64,000 bases of DNA from Turnera subulata (lineage: Eukaryota > Streptophyta > Magnoliopsida > Malpighiales > Passifloraceae), in contig JAKUCV010004766.1 of assembly GCA_028386065.3 (NCBI GenBank), forward strand, positions 184,690-248,689, in the 5' to 3' direction. The notes under the pieces are model-generated. The model did not search any database and was not told where the DNA came from. It saw nothing but the letters and a program-made list of their open reading frames with translations. The translations under genes and the position numbers were made by a program. Shown piece after piece: positions 22,401 to 36,615 of the stretch. Every line of letters starts with the position of its first letter. The stretch's first letter is position 1.

Positions 22401-25400
22401 AACTTCAAGAAGAACAAGCACAGGACTCATAACTGAGAACCCCATCTCGTAAAGAGCAATCTGTGTACGGGGTTCAGAGGCACTGGCTGCTCCACGTAGT
22501 CGATCCAACAAGCAACTGACCTGCAAAGCCCATAATGTCATTTGCAAACAATCATCTTCAGGGACGAAGTAAAAATAACAACTGGGCATAAAGTGATTGC
22601 AAAAGTTTCATGTCCTCACAGACAAAATGACATCTGGTTGCTGGGCAACAATTTTAAGGTCACTCTTGCTTGCCAATTCCACCAGATATTTAGTCATATG
22701 ACCTGTCAAGTCTCTTACATATCTTTGAGAAAACACACATATAGAGCTGTTAGTAGCCTAAAAAGTATTAAGCCTGTCATTAGCAAAAGGGGAAAAAAAG
22801 AAATGTCTAAACGACTCACTGATTTGAAGGCCCCGGATTACTTATACCAGAGGCGGAAAGAACAAGACTTTGAGCTAGTGACCTCTGAAATGAAATAATA
22901 ACTGGTAATAGATAAGAGAGAAAAGACCTGTGAATTGAACAAACATCATAGTAGATCAAAGAGAACGAAATTTTTAACCTGATTGGAAGAATTCAGTAAG
23001 AGCAAAGATCTTTCATTAGCAAAAGCATTTGCCAATTCACGCCATGAGTCCTGTAAAAAATTTTGGAATAAACTGGATCAGAGAACCTTTCCTTCTATGC
23101 ATTTTTTTCTTTTGCTGGAAACCAACTCAACAAAAAACATCCTATCTTGCTTTCATGTTATCCAAATGTAGCAAAATTGTAGATGGCAGTGACAGTGATA
23201 TGCACTTGTTCATGAGTCATGCAAGGGATGGATGCAGGGGTTCAGCATGTTATCAGTAATAATAAGCTGCTAGAAAATAGCAATAGAAGATTTTTGGCGC
23301 GACCACCTGTTTTTGGTTTCTAGAAGAAATTCAAATGTGCAAGTGGTGTATTTGAATATTGTACTCCCTCTGTCCCTCAATATAAGTCGTTTTAGGCTTT
23401 GTATTTTGTTTCAGAATATAAGTCGTTTTAAAATTTCAAGAAGCATTAAATTAATTTTTTCCATGTTTATCCTTGCATTAAATTAGTTGTTTTAGGCTTT
23501 TTATTTTCCTTAGCTTTTGTTGTTGGGATAATAGAAAGGATAGGTTGGTAATCTAAACAATAAAATTTAATGAGATTAGGTTCATTTGATGTTTTTCTTA
23601 AGGGTTGTGCAAAATCCTTAAACGACTTATATTGAGGGACAGAGGGAGTAATGTTTTAATTGGTTAAGTTATCACGGCCATCCTTGGGAAGGTTAATGTT
23701 TAGCAAACCAAGGATGAAATCATGTGTGCTATGGTCTGGTGGTGCAAGTTGCATGCACTTTGGCTTATATAAGTGATCACCAATCTGGTTCAATCAAGTG
23801 AAATGAAGGGAAAATGATTTGTGTTTCACTTCACTGTGTGTTCTTTGAGATGTTCAGAGTGACCAAAAATAAAAGATTGAGTGGATTAAGAGAAACTTGT
23901 TAAACAGTAACCAACAGGCTCGTCCTGTTAAACAGCCTGTTAAACATCCAGTTTTCTGGGTTCAACCAGAAAATCAACAACCGGTAGCAGGAGCTTTCTG
24001 GGATATTCCAGGAGCGAAGAAGACAACAATTAGTAGCGGAGCAAAAGACAACACAGCATCATGTCATTGGAACCATGATATGTCAGTTGGATGCCAATAT
24101 TCTGTCTTTTCAAAAAAAAAAAATTGAAGCTATCCAGCTTACCAATTGAACCAGCTGAAGACATATAGTCTTTCGTCGAACAAGGGAATGAAGTAGTTGG
24201 TTGCAAGTTAATGCCTGTCAAACCAAAGAACAATAGGAATTATATGTGCGTTACATGTTGATACAGCAAACTAAAAGCACCTGACTATGCGTTCCTATTT
24301 GGAGGATAAACATAGTATCAAAAAAGCAAAAAGGAAAACCAGTGCAGGAGTTCTAAAATAAGAAAGAAAAAGGAACAAAACTATATCAGCTATATATCAG
24401 CTGAGCTGGTTTTATCATGAGTTCAGACCATTCAAACCATGCTAATTCTAACAAGACAATGCGGCAACATATTGTGGTTTCCTTTCACGTTGCCTCTTAA
24501 TCCCAGTTGGAATTTGCAAGAAGACAACATCAAGAAAACACAATACTTTAGGAAAAATATTTGCCACTATATAAAACAAAAGCTGTTCATCTTCAGATAG
24601 CTTATGGATTTCTTTTTAATGGAACCCATACGCATGCATGCCCTGTGCCAGATGGATTAAATCCCCAAAAACAGGGCCCACGAAGGAAAATAATTTCTGG
24701 AAGCAATGAGAGGGAAGAGAAACAGTTGGCTGAGGCAATTGTGTGAGCAAGAAGCTATGCAGGTGCCCACAAAAAAGAAATAATGCACCATGACCAGCAA
24801 AGGACTAGAAAAGGCAATTTCTTCTCAATATTGGGCACCTACTTTATCATTGAGTTTGCTGTTTTTTTAATCAGGTGGAGTGAAAAGGCTCTACTTGCCA
24901 GCCTGCTTCTGAACTTGCAAACAGAAATGTTGAAGAGTTTGAATCATAGGAAGAAAAAAGGAATAAGTAGTACCTGCAAATTCTTCTCCCCAGGATATGA
25001 CACAAGTGTTGTCACCGAGATGCGAATGATAATGTCCAGCACAAATCTTCCTTGATTATGCTCTCCAAAAAAACTGAGCAGCAATTTTCTGGATTGCAGT
25101 TTCTGAAATTGAAGTTCATAACCATGATGTGCACTAGTGATACTCTCTCCAGTTTCTTCTGCCATTAAATATGTACGAGACCATCTTGCAAGGAACCATA
25201 CAACAGCCTGAATACACAATTAAAAAAACAATTACATATTACCAACTAGTTAACAAAATGATATAAAAGTTAAGAGAGTAAATGTTATATCAGGTTGTCC
25301 ATCTATTTATTCAGAATAGCACAACTGCTTCCCCTCACTGTCAATACCAGTATGGCAGACTGTCAGAAACTGGTAGACAATAAATGTTAACAAGGCATCA

Positions 25401-28400
25401 TTGACCAGCCATAAAGGTTTGAGGATGAAACAACTCATATGTTACTGAAGTTCTTCAAAATGCAAAAATTCGTCCTTTATTATCAACATGCTAGAGGCGT
25501 TTTCATGGACATTTTGTTTAGAATCTGAAGCTATATACAGAACAAAGTGCTGTTGGATATATGGATCCAACAACTACGATGACAGAAGACAAGGTAACAT
25601 CATTAGAAAAGAGTTGATTTTGAGAGCATGCAGGTTGTATAGGTCCAAAAAAAGGAAAATCCTAAATTACCTCCATAAGACGAGGACTGAACACCGAGAC
25701 TCGCATTTCTGGGTTTAAACTCTGCTCAGCAAACTTTACAATTGAACTGCATGTATAAGTAAAAAGTTTCGATAATTGGTCACATGGTTGTGCTAAATCA
25801 TTATGAAATGCATTTAGCAATTAGTTGGTCGAATTCAAGGAAATAGAATCTTATGCAATAGCATATGACGTGAAAAGCAAAGTTAAGCAAAGATTTTCAT
25901 ACATTTTGTTTTGCCCTGCCAAACGAAGTCAGAAAACTCAGAGCAGAGATTCAAATGATTATTATGCATTATATCTTTAATAGAAGCAACACACCCAACT
26001 TTTTGATATGCAAGAGGAAAGAAACCGAGCAACTTACCCAGAAAGAAAAACAACAGGATGTCTATCTGGTTCCAATATGTCCAGAAAATGTGTTTGTATA
26101 GCATATGGAACCTGATTGTAACACAGAGTGACCATGTATTAGTGCATCTGAGCTTTTTTTCCCTGCAGCTAATTAGTGCATCTGAGCCATGACTATAACA
26201 TAGACTGAACCATTAGTTTACTGCATGGCTTGTTTCAGATACATGTATATCAGGACAGACAAACCAACTAAATATCATGCCAAACTTAAACACAAAGATA
26301 TAAATGCTGACTATTCGAGTCAATCAGACAATTTGAGTGGAATAGTGTCATATTTTGAAGTCTAATATCATTACAGGACGAAACTATATCCAATACTAGG
26401 TTTTTCTTGCAATTACAAGCAGCTGCCTAGTGCAACTTCAGCTTGCATTCACAATCAAGTCAATAGTTCCATATCCCCCCTGAAGTATAACCATTGGAAT
26501 AAAGGAATGTCAACTAATCAGAAAGGGAAAATCCAGAGTCTATGGTCACATATTTTAGCCCGAATATGTGCGCCAGACAATACATTGTATTGAGAGGAAA
26601 ATGAAATTAAATAAATTAAAGCCAAACAAGGAAAAAAATCTTTCCAATAGTGATTGTCATTTTAATATTTGTCCACACCTATTAATTGTCAGTCTAAAAC
26701 CTCCACTTGGAATTTCATATGTACCAACAAATGTTATGCCCATAGATAGTATGATCATTCCGAGAAGCAAATATTTCAGCCATAAAATCTGCTGCTTTGA
26801 CCAGGTGTTACAAATACAGAGGTCAAAATATGAAAGTCCATACTCTATGATCCGCTATCTTGAAATGAATCATGAATGAAGTTGTTATAAATCACAAGTA
26901 ACGTATAAGAGTTAACCAAATACCAAGGGCGTCTCTCCTTCCCCTTCATCTGCAAGTACATGCCCAGCTATAAGAAGCAAAGAGTAAAGTTCCTCTAAAG
27001 TTGAAGTTGGATCAACAACACCTCTTCCCTACAAAGAAAAAAAGTAAGATACAAGCAAATAGTATAACAATAACTTTGAAATCATGCAAACTGCACATCT
27101 AATAAGGACCGTCTCTTTTCAGACTTTAGAGAAGTCTGGTATATGTTGATGAACTTTAGATTTGACAAGTTCTAACTCAGAATACTCATGCGCTTGAGAT
27201 AAAATTAATGGCATACATAAAATGTTAATATTCAGATCCTTCTCTCGTCTTTGTTTCATCTCTCTAAATTTTTAAACAGCTACGCAGCTGTCAGTGACAA
27301 GTTCCAACATAATTACACTTCAAAAAGAACTACCAAGACCACCTGATGAAGAGCTGAAAAACGCTCCGAAAACAGTCTGGTGAGTAAAGGAATTGTGACA
27401 TCAATTGCTGCTCTTGCAATAAGGCCATAAGAGCTCAGCCTCTCATCCATGGCTGCAAAGATGAGATTAATCCAGAGGTCAAATCGGAATATATTGACGT
27501 GAACCTTCAGTAACTAACTTCAATAGGCACAAATAATATTAATCAAAAGAGATTTTTCATACGTGTAAGGTTTGGAAACTTCTTTCCATACCAGTCACAG
27601 AGGCCTGAAGGTGGTCCGAGTCTCCATCATCATCCATTGCCGATGCAGAAGCCACTGTCATCATGCATGCACAGAAGAAATTTCGTCATGGTGGCTCTGG
27701 AAATAACTCACACATAAGAGGGCACAACCCAGTTATAAAATGTTGCTTATACCTCTTAGCTCAGTCTCAACGATCAAGGCAAACAGATTGGCTGCAGCAT
27801 TTAGCCCTTCAGGTGGAAGGGATGTACTCTGATCCGTATTATCCCTTGGCTGAAAATGACTACGATTCTCAGTAAGGATAATGATGAAGCAGAGGGTAAG
27901 AAAAAATTCGTGTCTTGCAAACACAACACAATTAAAAAAATTAGTGAACAAGATACCAGAAGTAGGGTGGTCCAGGTGTCTAATAAGATGTCGCGAGCCT
28001 CCCAACTCCATGTTTCCTCGTCTGTGTTATTCCCAAGGACTTTGACGACTTCACACATCAAACTTGATAAAAAGCTTATAGTGCCAAAGGGCCTGAAATT
28101 TGACAAGTTGAGGACAACTGAGACAGCAAAAAATAAAGTACTAATCACATACGTAGAATCTGAAATTCAGCCATAAGAGGAACAAAATGGAGGTGCTGAA
28201 AAATATAGATAAATTCTATCACTGACCTTATGGATTTTAAGAGCTGGTCAAACATAAGGGGAGTTGTCACTGTCGCCATTGATAGAAGTGCACGACAACC
28301 ATCCAGCATCTCACTGAACAGAAGTAAAACGATCATAAGACTTCCTAGAAGTAGAAAAAGTAAGTTGAAGGCAGAGATACATAGAGAAAAGACCTTTCGC

Positions 28401-31400
28401 TTTTCCCACATTCAATTGCTTGCGAAACAGCATCTGGAGGATCAATCCACTGGAGTATCCCAGAAAGTAGATGTAATAAATGGTGCTCTTGCATTTGCTC
28501 ATTATCTGAATTGTAGAACAAATAACGCAGGCATTGACCAAAAAGATATAACATAGAAATGTTGCATAAGCAGGACAGTCATTTGTTCCAATCTCTAATA
28601 GTCATGCCAGTGTTATACACATACTAAAACATGAAAAGTCCACCGGTTTCTATAGGGAGATAGCCAGACGAACTACCCAGTATCAAATTGAAACTATGCC
28701 AGTTTAAGATGCACATAACAGTGCTGATGAACAAGGATCTATTTAAAGTGTTAACTTCTCTGGGGCCCTTAACTCAGAAGGTGAGGAAAAGGTGCAGAAA
28801 GAGTAGTTTCCAGCCAAATCAGTAGAAATAGCTTCCATTATTATGGAAAAGCAGCTCAAATTACATGCAGCTAAATTTGATCAGACACCACTTTCTGCCA
28901 AGATATTGCAAACGAATACTAGTACAAAAATAGACATTTGCACAGTAAGCCCCACGCGTACAACATGGTTACGTCAATAACAAGGAAATTAGAGGAATCA
29001 GCTGCATGAGACAACAAAGGTCATATTAATAGTGAAATATTGGAAATGCAATAAATACCAGAAGGAAATATTGTTCCTGTCAAGGAGCAAAGCTGAACAA
29101 TAAGCTTCCGAGCAGAGACAGCTATAGGACAGTCCATCCAGTAAGTGCCACGTGAAAACATATCTCTGACAGCGGCATATAAGCCCAAGAGCCAGGCAAT
29201 ATGACCACTTGATATCAAAACATCACGCCATGCAGGTCCAGGCTACAAGCAGTAGGTGCAGGCAATCAAGCAACAAAAATATTTCAGTGAAACATGTAGA
29301 GGCCAAAATTTAAGAAATACTGCTTCATATTCCAATATGAGCAATTGAAATCAAAACATCATGTCATGCCAGAACAGGTCAGCAAAAACTTATTGGCGAA
29401 TGTCGAGGTTAATTTTAAAACATTGCTTCTAGTAATCGTAAAGGTCATATGGACAAAGCAACTTCAAATCAATTACTATTTTTGTCTCAAATCCAAAGTG
29501 ACAGGTGGAACAAGCATCGCGTGCCTCATAACTTAGTTTAGAACACCCATCCTGATTCCCTGCAGAATCTAGAGACGGGTAGACTCGGTATGTCTCCTGC
29601 CTAACTGGCACCTATTGGGGAATGATTTGGATGGAAATGATTCTGGCATGGCCATATTTTCGCATGATCTAGCAGCTATTGAGGGCCAAAACAGTTAGTC
29701 TTATCTCTAACCTTCTGAAGAAATACATATCATTAACTCTAGGGCAACCAATACATCGAAAAATAAAATTAGGTTTTTAAATTCATTGAAAAAATTTTAG
29801 TTGACAATACTTTTACCTGCACTAACACGCACTCAGATCTCTGAGGCAAAGAGCTGCTGATTCTAACATCAGATGAAAAGGCATTGACACCTGTTCTCTT
29901 GCTAGTGGTGCTGTACCGAAAATCCCAGTTTAGAATCTGAAGCATGAGACGCAGCGCAGCAGTGCAAACCTTAACCTCAGGTACTGTGCCATCAGAATCA
30001 GTGACTCCCTTGGTAACACTTGCAGCAGCATCATGCGCCCAACAGTAGAATGTCTATAATTTAGACAGTAAGAAAGCACAAATAAGAAAAGGATAGTACA
30101 GGGAAGTGAAGACCCTATGCTAAAAGATAATCCACAAAAAAACAATGTTCTCCCCGAATTTAATACACTAGAAGTAATAAGAACCTTCAAATAGTCTAAC
30201 TCTAATGACATCCGGCATTGCTCATGAAATTCCTTAGGAAGGCCCATGGCACTTGAAGTTGAAGGTGAGAAATCAGACACCTAAAAGGAAAAGAGTTCTT
30301 AGTCTCTAGACAGGTAATGGGCAGACATGTTGAGCAAGTAAAGGGATAAATTGAGGAAGCAACCCATACCAAAGATTCTAGGAAATTAATTCCAGAGAAC
30401 TGCGCATGTACCCCATGAATGCCATGAACAGCCTGGTTCACCTGCAGCAATGATGTTTTCAGATAAAAGCCAAATCCAGAAGCATACACATCCATGTATA
30501 TGGAGACATGCAACTATGTGATCATACCAGTACGTAACCGTACAAACAAGTGTATCGGTGAATACTAATTGAAATGAGTTGTCCTGGGCTCATGTCCCAC
30601 CATGTATGTGTTTAACAACAATGTAAATGACCTGAACAACGATTCAGTTCCACAGATACCAACTAGTACAAATTATGGATTGATGCCTCAACAGCTGCCA
30701 TTAAGGATGACTTGAAGAACAACTTAGCAAACATGATTAACCACAAATACAACAGAAGTAAGTTATAAGATAACTTCTTTAGCTTTATGATCTTAAGAAT
30801 AATTTTTTGACATCTTATTGTGTGTTCCCAAATCTATAGCACTTTGAGCATAAGCACCGGCTGATATCAGTTACTGGTCAGCTCAACCTGTTGCACATTC
30901 ACTCTTTCATTGGTGTGATTTTGTATCCAATAAGAGGAGAAATGCCAGTATAAACTTTTCACAATAGTAGCCAAGTGCAAGACATGATATGGACTCATAA
31001 AATGAAAGTTTCACAGATGTACTTATGCACCTAATATATAAACATAACTGTCTTGAAGACTGCAAAAAGGAAGCAGGGAGAAACTTCAGTAGGAGCGAAG
31101 CCACCATGATTATTTCCCCAAATCAGCAGATAAACCAGAATAGATAATCACACAAAGCAAGCCATATGCAGTATGTGCTTTCAATTTAATATAGGATGAA
31201 GAATACTAGAGATTGCACTCATACCTGATAAAGAAATGTCTCCTTGTCAGCTGCTGTAAAATCGAGCCTATGTAAGAAACAATTTCAGATGTAACAAAAG
31301 ACTCATCAATTTATCATAAAATCAAAAGAAAATGTTCCATCACCCCAGTATTGACTCAAGATTTCATGCAGCTGTACGCTGAAAAGCTACTTAAAAGCTT

Positions 31401-33265
31401 ATCAAATGCAATTAACACCAGATTAGCAAACTCTACAGTATTTTCTATCCACCATAAATGAGGACCTTTATCAAGTATTTACACCAGGAGATGATCACCA
31501 GAAAACTTGAACGGCTGCTAATGACCCCATAAAGTAATCAGTGCTTCAATATCACGAAACATCTTTTATCAAGAATGGATGGAATTCTTTTTTCCTACAT
31601 TTTTGTTTCCAGACAAGGTTAAACTTTCAGAGAGAGAGGAGAGAGAACATAGTGCTAACCCCACTTAAATTTTCTTGTCTATTTTTTGGTCAAACTAAAT
31701 CCACTAAACCTTATAGACTACACTGGCAGTGTAGCACCTTATTCTTTTCTAGTGAATTAGCTTTAGAGAATAACATCCTAGAGAACACTTGAAAGAATAA
31801 CTGAAGGCTATGATTGAAGCAAGAAACCTCTCCAATCTCTCTCAAAATTGCTTGAAAAGACTCATCATAGAAAGAGACGAGGAGTGAACAACGCAAAGAA
31901 AATCCAACTAGGCAACCTATCCCAATATAGCAAGTCTGTAACACATGAAGACACAGCATTATTAATACCACATAAATCGGTTATGCTTCCACACAGCATC
32001 CGATGAAATAATTGTGTAACAACTTACCATCCCCTCTTCATCAACTGAGCAGCCACAGAAGAAACCTTCACTTGAACATAGCCCTCAGCAGAACTTGCAT
32101 GTTGTACAACATAGCAGAGACAAAAACTGAAAGCAACACATGTTCATTCACGATAATATCAATAACCTATGTCTTATTTATCGGCAGACAAGTTAAATGG
32201 AACTGCTATTGTCGTGTTACTAGTTTTGGAAGTTGTAAATACCTCATCAAGTTTCTCTTGTCATCAGATGCAAGGAAACCCCATTCCCTGATAGCAGCAT
32301 CCCGGATTGCTCCAGCTGCTTGAAACCTGGCGTTTGGTACTTGTGAATTCTCTGAGAAAAGAAATCAGTCATAGCTTGAAAACAGGATTTCTTGCGTATG
32401 AGACAACAATAAACACCAGTCACAACTTCCAACATATTGGTCACTTTTGCTACTTTGAGAAATAACATTATGCAGTAAAATGCATAATGTGATAAAAAAA
32501 AAAAACAATTTATGATAGCATTACATGCAGAAATTACATCAATAAAAGGCAAAATTAGGAATAACTCAAGCTTAATTGACCAAATAAATTTATGCCGCAC
32601 CGCTATAAAATAAAATATAATAAAAAAGCATCAACTTGTATAACAATTACATGGACTAGCATTACCGAGAATATACTGGCAGGCCTTGTAAGGCTGAGGC
32701 GCCTGGCTGAGCTTCATAATCGTCGCCTCCGCCTCCGACGGATTCGTATGCATCTGCCACATAAGCCAACAACCGTCGTTATACACGAAATATAGATTAT
32801 TTTTTTTAAAAAAAAAAAGAAAGAAAAAGAAACAGTAGAGGAGACACGTTTTAACTACAGTTGATAGTAAACAGATTCTTTTCATTTCTCTTCTCTTTTC
32901 TCTTTTTCTTTTTCTTTTCTTTTTTCCTCTTCGGGGCATAGATTGTCCTCGTTTCTGGTGGAAGGAACGATCAGTTGTTGTATGTTTTTCTTCGGTGTTT
33001 TTTTTTTTTTTTGGAGTAACTAAAGATAGGTGGTTAGACGGAGTAAAGAACGGGAGGTGTCCTTTTTCGGCATTTCAAAATATTGTTTTGTTTCGTTCTT
33101 GGCGGATTCTGAGAAAGTAACGGAAGAGAGAAAGAAGAAAGTAAAAAAGAAGGGAGAGGGAGGGACCTGGATGGCGGCGCAAGCGTGCTCGATGGCGAGC
33201 ATGGTGGAGTGGAGGTGGGCGGCGAGCTCGGCGGAGCCACCGGGTAACGGTGGCGGTTGATGCAT
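19435..33265 (-). CDS. XPO4: Exportin-4 (XPO4), karyopherin-beta nuclear transport receptor
   Basis: I joined 32 exons in frame to 1177 aa (plant exportin-4 is about 1200): 33265-33167, 32753-32666, 32351-32243, 32126-32028, 31267-31225, 30441-30370, 30280-30185, 30053-29817, 29242-29059, 28505-28394, 28313-28227, 28092-27957, 27867-27753, 27654-27592, 27452-27343, 27028-26924, 26111-26038, 25746-25671, 25207-24974, 24214-24143, 23050-22979, 22884-22820, 22722-22620, 22520-22389, 22089-21946, 20971-20864, 20780-20730, 20662-20585, 20505-20392, 20281-20085, 19948-19879, 19623-19435. Diagnostic stretches are AIEHACAAIQ and SQAPQPYKACQYIL at the N-terminus, DEETWSWEARD in the middle, YLLLKFVVDWVDGQISYLEA, and the C-terminal RFRKNLNNFLIEVRGFLRTM. 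The protein is an all-helical HEAT-type RanGTP-dependent carrier; the animal protein exports eIF5A and SMAD3. Least certain are the acceptors of exons 13 and 23, where another AG is close. The convergent neighbour is the RBM42-like gene. Confidence 0.95.
23364..23648. mobile_element. Stowaway-type MITE in an exportin-4 intron
   Basis: The inverted ends are CTCCCTCTGTCCCTCAATAT at the left and the inverse ATATTGAGGGACAGAGGGAG at the right, followed inward by AAGTCGTTTTA and TAAACGACTT. TA flanks both sides (23362-23363 and 23649-23650), the target duplication of Tc1/mariner elements. CTCCCTC termini are the Stowaway hallmark. The 285-bp element is non-coding and lies in the intron between exons at 24143 and 23050, on neither splice site. 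Confidence 0.93.
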
Positions 33266-33894
33266 CGAAGTTAGTTAACGGATTTTTTCTTTTTGTTGTT
33301 GTTGATTTCTAGGTAGGTTTTTGGGGAGGAGAGAGAAAGAGAGAGGGAGGAGGGAGGGGAGAGTGAGGAGAAATGTGTGTGCTGCTGCTCCTGATGTGAC
33401 CTGATGGTGATGACGATGAAAATAGTAATAATAGATAGTAGTGCTTTATTGCCTCGTCGTCGCTTGTGGAAAGGTAATTTTTTTTTCTTTTTCTTTTTCT
33501 CATTTTCTGATTTTGTGACCTTAGTAGTCGTTTTTTCCCAAAGAATTTGTTGTTGACCTGTAAATCTTTTGGTGTTTTTTTATTTTATTTTTTTATAATT
33601 TAGTATAACATTTTTATTACTATTAAAACATAGTTTTCTAATATAGAATAATATTTCTCACTAAACATATACTAGCTTTTTTTAATGTAGAAGAATATTT
33701 TGACCAAACATATATTAAGCTCTCTTTGGATATCAATTTTTTTAATATATAAAAGTCAGTAAATTCCATCATTACACAGGAAATATTACATATAGATTTT
33801 TTTTTTCCAAGAAAAACATAGAGATTTCATTAATTTGATATAAAGTCATTACACAAAATTAAACCCCATGAAAACCTTCGCTTGGTTTTTTCTC
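33266..33894. promoter_or_regulatory. Exportin-4 5' leader and upstream region
   Basis: Read on the minus strand, 33380-33320 is a CT-rich tract (CTCTCTTTCTCTCTC), the pyrimidine patch seen in many plant core promoters and leaders. Beyond 33540 the DNA is AT-rich with no gene recognised. Confidence 0.4.
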
Positions 33895-34407
33895 CATTTC
33901 CAACCCTCGTCTCCCCAACTCAACTCAAAGCAGGGGTTGCCGTTCGGTATCCTAGCCCGCAAGCCCCAAAGTCTTTGTTTATATCCTTTTCTCTCTACAT
34001 TTTAATAAACTGGTAGATATCCATTGCGTTTATGGCAACTTAATTCTATTTTTTTGGACAAATTTATTTTGTTGAGCGTCTCTTGGTAATTCATAGAAAC
34101 TACAACAACTATCTCCTTCAAATAGGTGTAGAAGCTTTTATCTCTCTATTGCAGGACATGCCTCTTCTCCTGAGATTTGTGGAGCCTCAATATGCCTATA
34201 TTCCTTTGGATCTGTATTCCTTTGGAAATATTACAAGTCTCAAATATCAACCTTAAGTTGATGGATTAGCAACTATGGAGTTTCTGGCTTTTTATCTTGT
34301 AATAGATTTTAATGCTTTTGTGTTTATCTTGGTTGATGTGTTGATGTATCTCTATGTACTATTTTCAGATCAATAAAGGAATCTACTGTCTGTTTATCAA
34401 AAAAAAC
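33895..34407 (+). pseudogene. Degraded gene fragment with poly(A), left inverted arm
   Basis: It matches the inverse of 36605-37110 over its length, for example GGTAATTCATAGAAACTACAA and CAATATGCCTA followed by ATTCCT.TGGAT.TGTATTCCTT. It ends with TCAATAAAGG (34373), a poly(A) signal, and then TTTATCAAAAAAAA, so it looks like a reverse-transcribed mRNA or LINE tail. It carries frameshifts and a deletion relative to the other arm. The protein remnant is described at the right arm. Confidence 0.6.
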
Positions 34408-36615
34408 CCAAAGGAAGTGGCAGCGATCCAAGCCAATCCATTGGACAAATTCTCCTCACCGCCACTTTCGCAGCCCAGTCCGCAGCTTTGTTAGCCATTC
34501 TCGGTATATAGTTGATCTCATAGTGTTCAAAAAACGATAACATGTTCTTGATAGCTATAACTGTGGTCCTCATCTCCATTTGAGTCTCCTCCCTTTTGTA
34601 GTGTATAGCCTTCCACGAAAGATACAAGTCAGTTTCAAAGTTTACCTCACAGTAATCCTTAATCATGGCTAGGTTTACCGCCTCTCGGGGAGCTAGCACT
34701 TCGGTTAGTAAAGCGCTTGAACTAGTGGTTTTTTTCGCCACTCCTTCTATCATCACACCTTGATGGTCCCTACATATCACTCCCAAACCCGCCTCCATTG
34801 TAGCTTTTCAGTACACTCCATCCCCATTTATTTTAACCACCCCTTCTAGAAGTTTAGTCCACCAGCTGATTTGTTCCTCTGGTTCATCATTTTCAGCTTC
34901 AATCTTAGACATAGTCTGTTCCTCAATCAAAGCAACATTGCTCCTTGCAATTGTGGTTTGAGGTTTGGCAACCCCATTCTCATATAAGAATTCATTCCTC
35001 ATTTTCCAAACATTCCACATTATGTTGGCCGCAACACTCTTTGCCTCAATCTTTTGTTTTCTGTCCTAACTTGCACCCAGATCAAACCACCATTTGTGAA
35101 GTCCTGGGAAATTTTGCTCCTCTATGTGTATCCCCAGCGGTGACCCAAACCATGCCGCTTTTGCGTGTTGACAGAAAAACAGCAAGTGTTCATTGATTCA
35201 AATTTTGCTTCACACACCCCATACGTGGGATCGCCCAAAATATTCCTAACCACTAGATTTTGTGATGTGGGTAGTGCATTCCTCAGTGCTTTCCATACAA
35301 AGGTTCTGATTTTTTGTTGCACTTTTAGCTTCCAAATGTCTCTCTAGTCCACCTGACTTGACGCACTGGGTTTGGAGGGTATGGCCCCCTGTCTTCCCAT
35401 CATAGCTACCCAGTATCTGGTCTTTACCGTGTACTCTCCTTCTTTCTCATAATGCCAACACAGTTTATCTTCCACGTCTTGTTCAATTGGTATTCTCACT
35501 ATGATCTCAGCCTCCTCTGTTGTAACCAGTTGGTTGATTTTCTCCTTATCCCATCTGCCTTGTCTGTCAACCAGGTCCCCCACCACTAAGCCACCTTGTC
35601 CCTCAGGCCTCCTTGCTTCTACTTTGAACCTCCCATCTCTCGGGAGCCACCCGTCATCCCATAACAACGCTTTCCTGCCATTTTCAATGTCCCATCTTAA
35701 CCCTTCCTCCAACAAACCCCTTCCCTCCATCAAGCTACTCCACACCCAAGAGCTAGCCTTCCCCTTTTTTGCCTTAAAAAAATCCACCCTCAGAAAATAC
35801 TTCCCCTTGAGTATCCTAACCCACAATGCATTAGGGTTCTTCAAAATCCGCCAACTTTGTCTTGCCAACAAAGCCACATTAAATCTTTCCAAATTTCTAA
35901 AATCGATTCCCCCATCCGCTTTTGTTTTTGTCAATAATTCCCAGTCTCTCAAGTGGATTTTTCATTTATCCTCACTGCCTCCCCAATAAAATCTAGCCAT
36001 TAGACTATGTAGAGAATTGCAGAAGGAAGTTGGAAATTTAAAGAGTGACATTACATAAACTGAAAGGGCCGAAACTACTGCCTTCAACGGAACCTCCCTG
36101 TCGGCCTGAGATAATAAAGCTTCCTTCCAACTCCTACCCTTTCCTTGGTAAAATTTAGTGTCTTCGTCTGGGAGCGACCCCAATTCGTTGGTATGCCCAA
36201 ATAAGTGTCATTGTCTTGTGCTATCTACATACCTGTAGTGTGACATATTTCCTCCTTTTTACCGGGGCTGACATTGGAGCTGAAGTAAATTCTTGATTTC
36301 TACAGGTTTATCCGCTGTCCCGAACCCCTACTATGCTGCTCCACCACCCACATGAGGTTTCTTGCCTTTTCAACTGATGCTGAGCCAAACAACATAGTGT
36401 CATCAGCATAGGAAACATGATGAACTGTCGGGCTGAATCCGATCATCTTAAATCCGGATATAAGCCTCATTTGATGACATAATTCCAGTCTTCTCAACAA
36501 ACCTTCAGCCGCAATGATGAATAGGTAGGGCAACAGTGGATCTCCCTGCCTAATTCCTCTTGTTGGTTGAAAAAAACTAGTAAGCTCCCCATTCACAGAA
36601 ACCGCAAAGATAGAT
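34397..36615 (-). mobile_element. Truncated L1-type LINE (RT C-terminus to RNase H), broken
   Basis: Read on the minus strand, the RT part has GIRQGDPLLPYLFIIAAEGL and the catalytic YADD (36596-36300). Stops and shifts then follow, with recognisable TYLGIPTNWG and KFPTSFCNSLHSLMARFYWGG (36183-35962), WRILKNPNALWVRILKGKYF (35952-35344), a zf-RVT part (IRTFVWKALRNALPTSQNL, 35322-35122) and an RNase H region (35020-34397). The endonuclease and RT N-terminus are missing, and it joins the right inverted arm at about 36610. The end near 34397 abuts the A-tract of the opposite-strand fragment, so no LINE 3' UTR remains. It cannot move by itself. Confidence 0.9.

Noticed and set aside
22542..22898. 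118-codon plus-strand frame across exportin-4
   Set aside because: It is antisense to verified exons and introns of exportin-4 and has no family features.
27856..28556. Two overlapping plus-strand frames of about 106-108 codons
   Set aside because: They are antisense shadows of exportin-4 exons 10-13.
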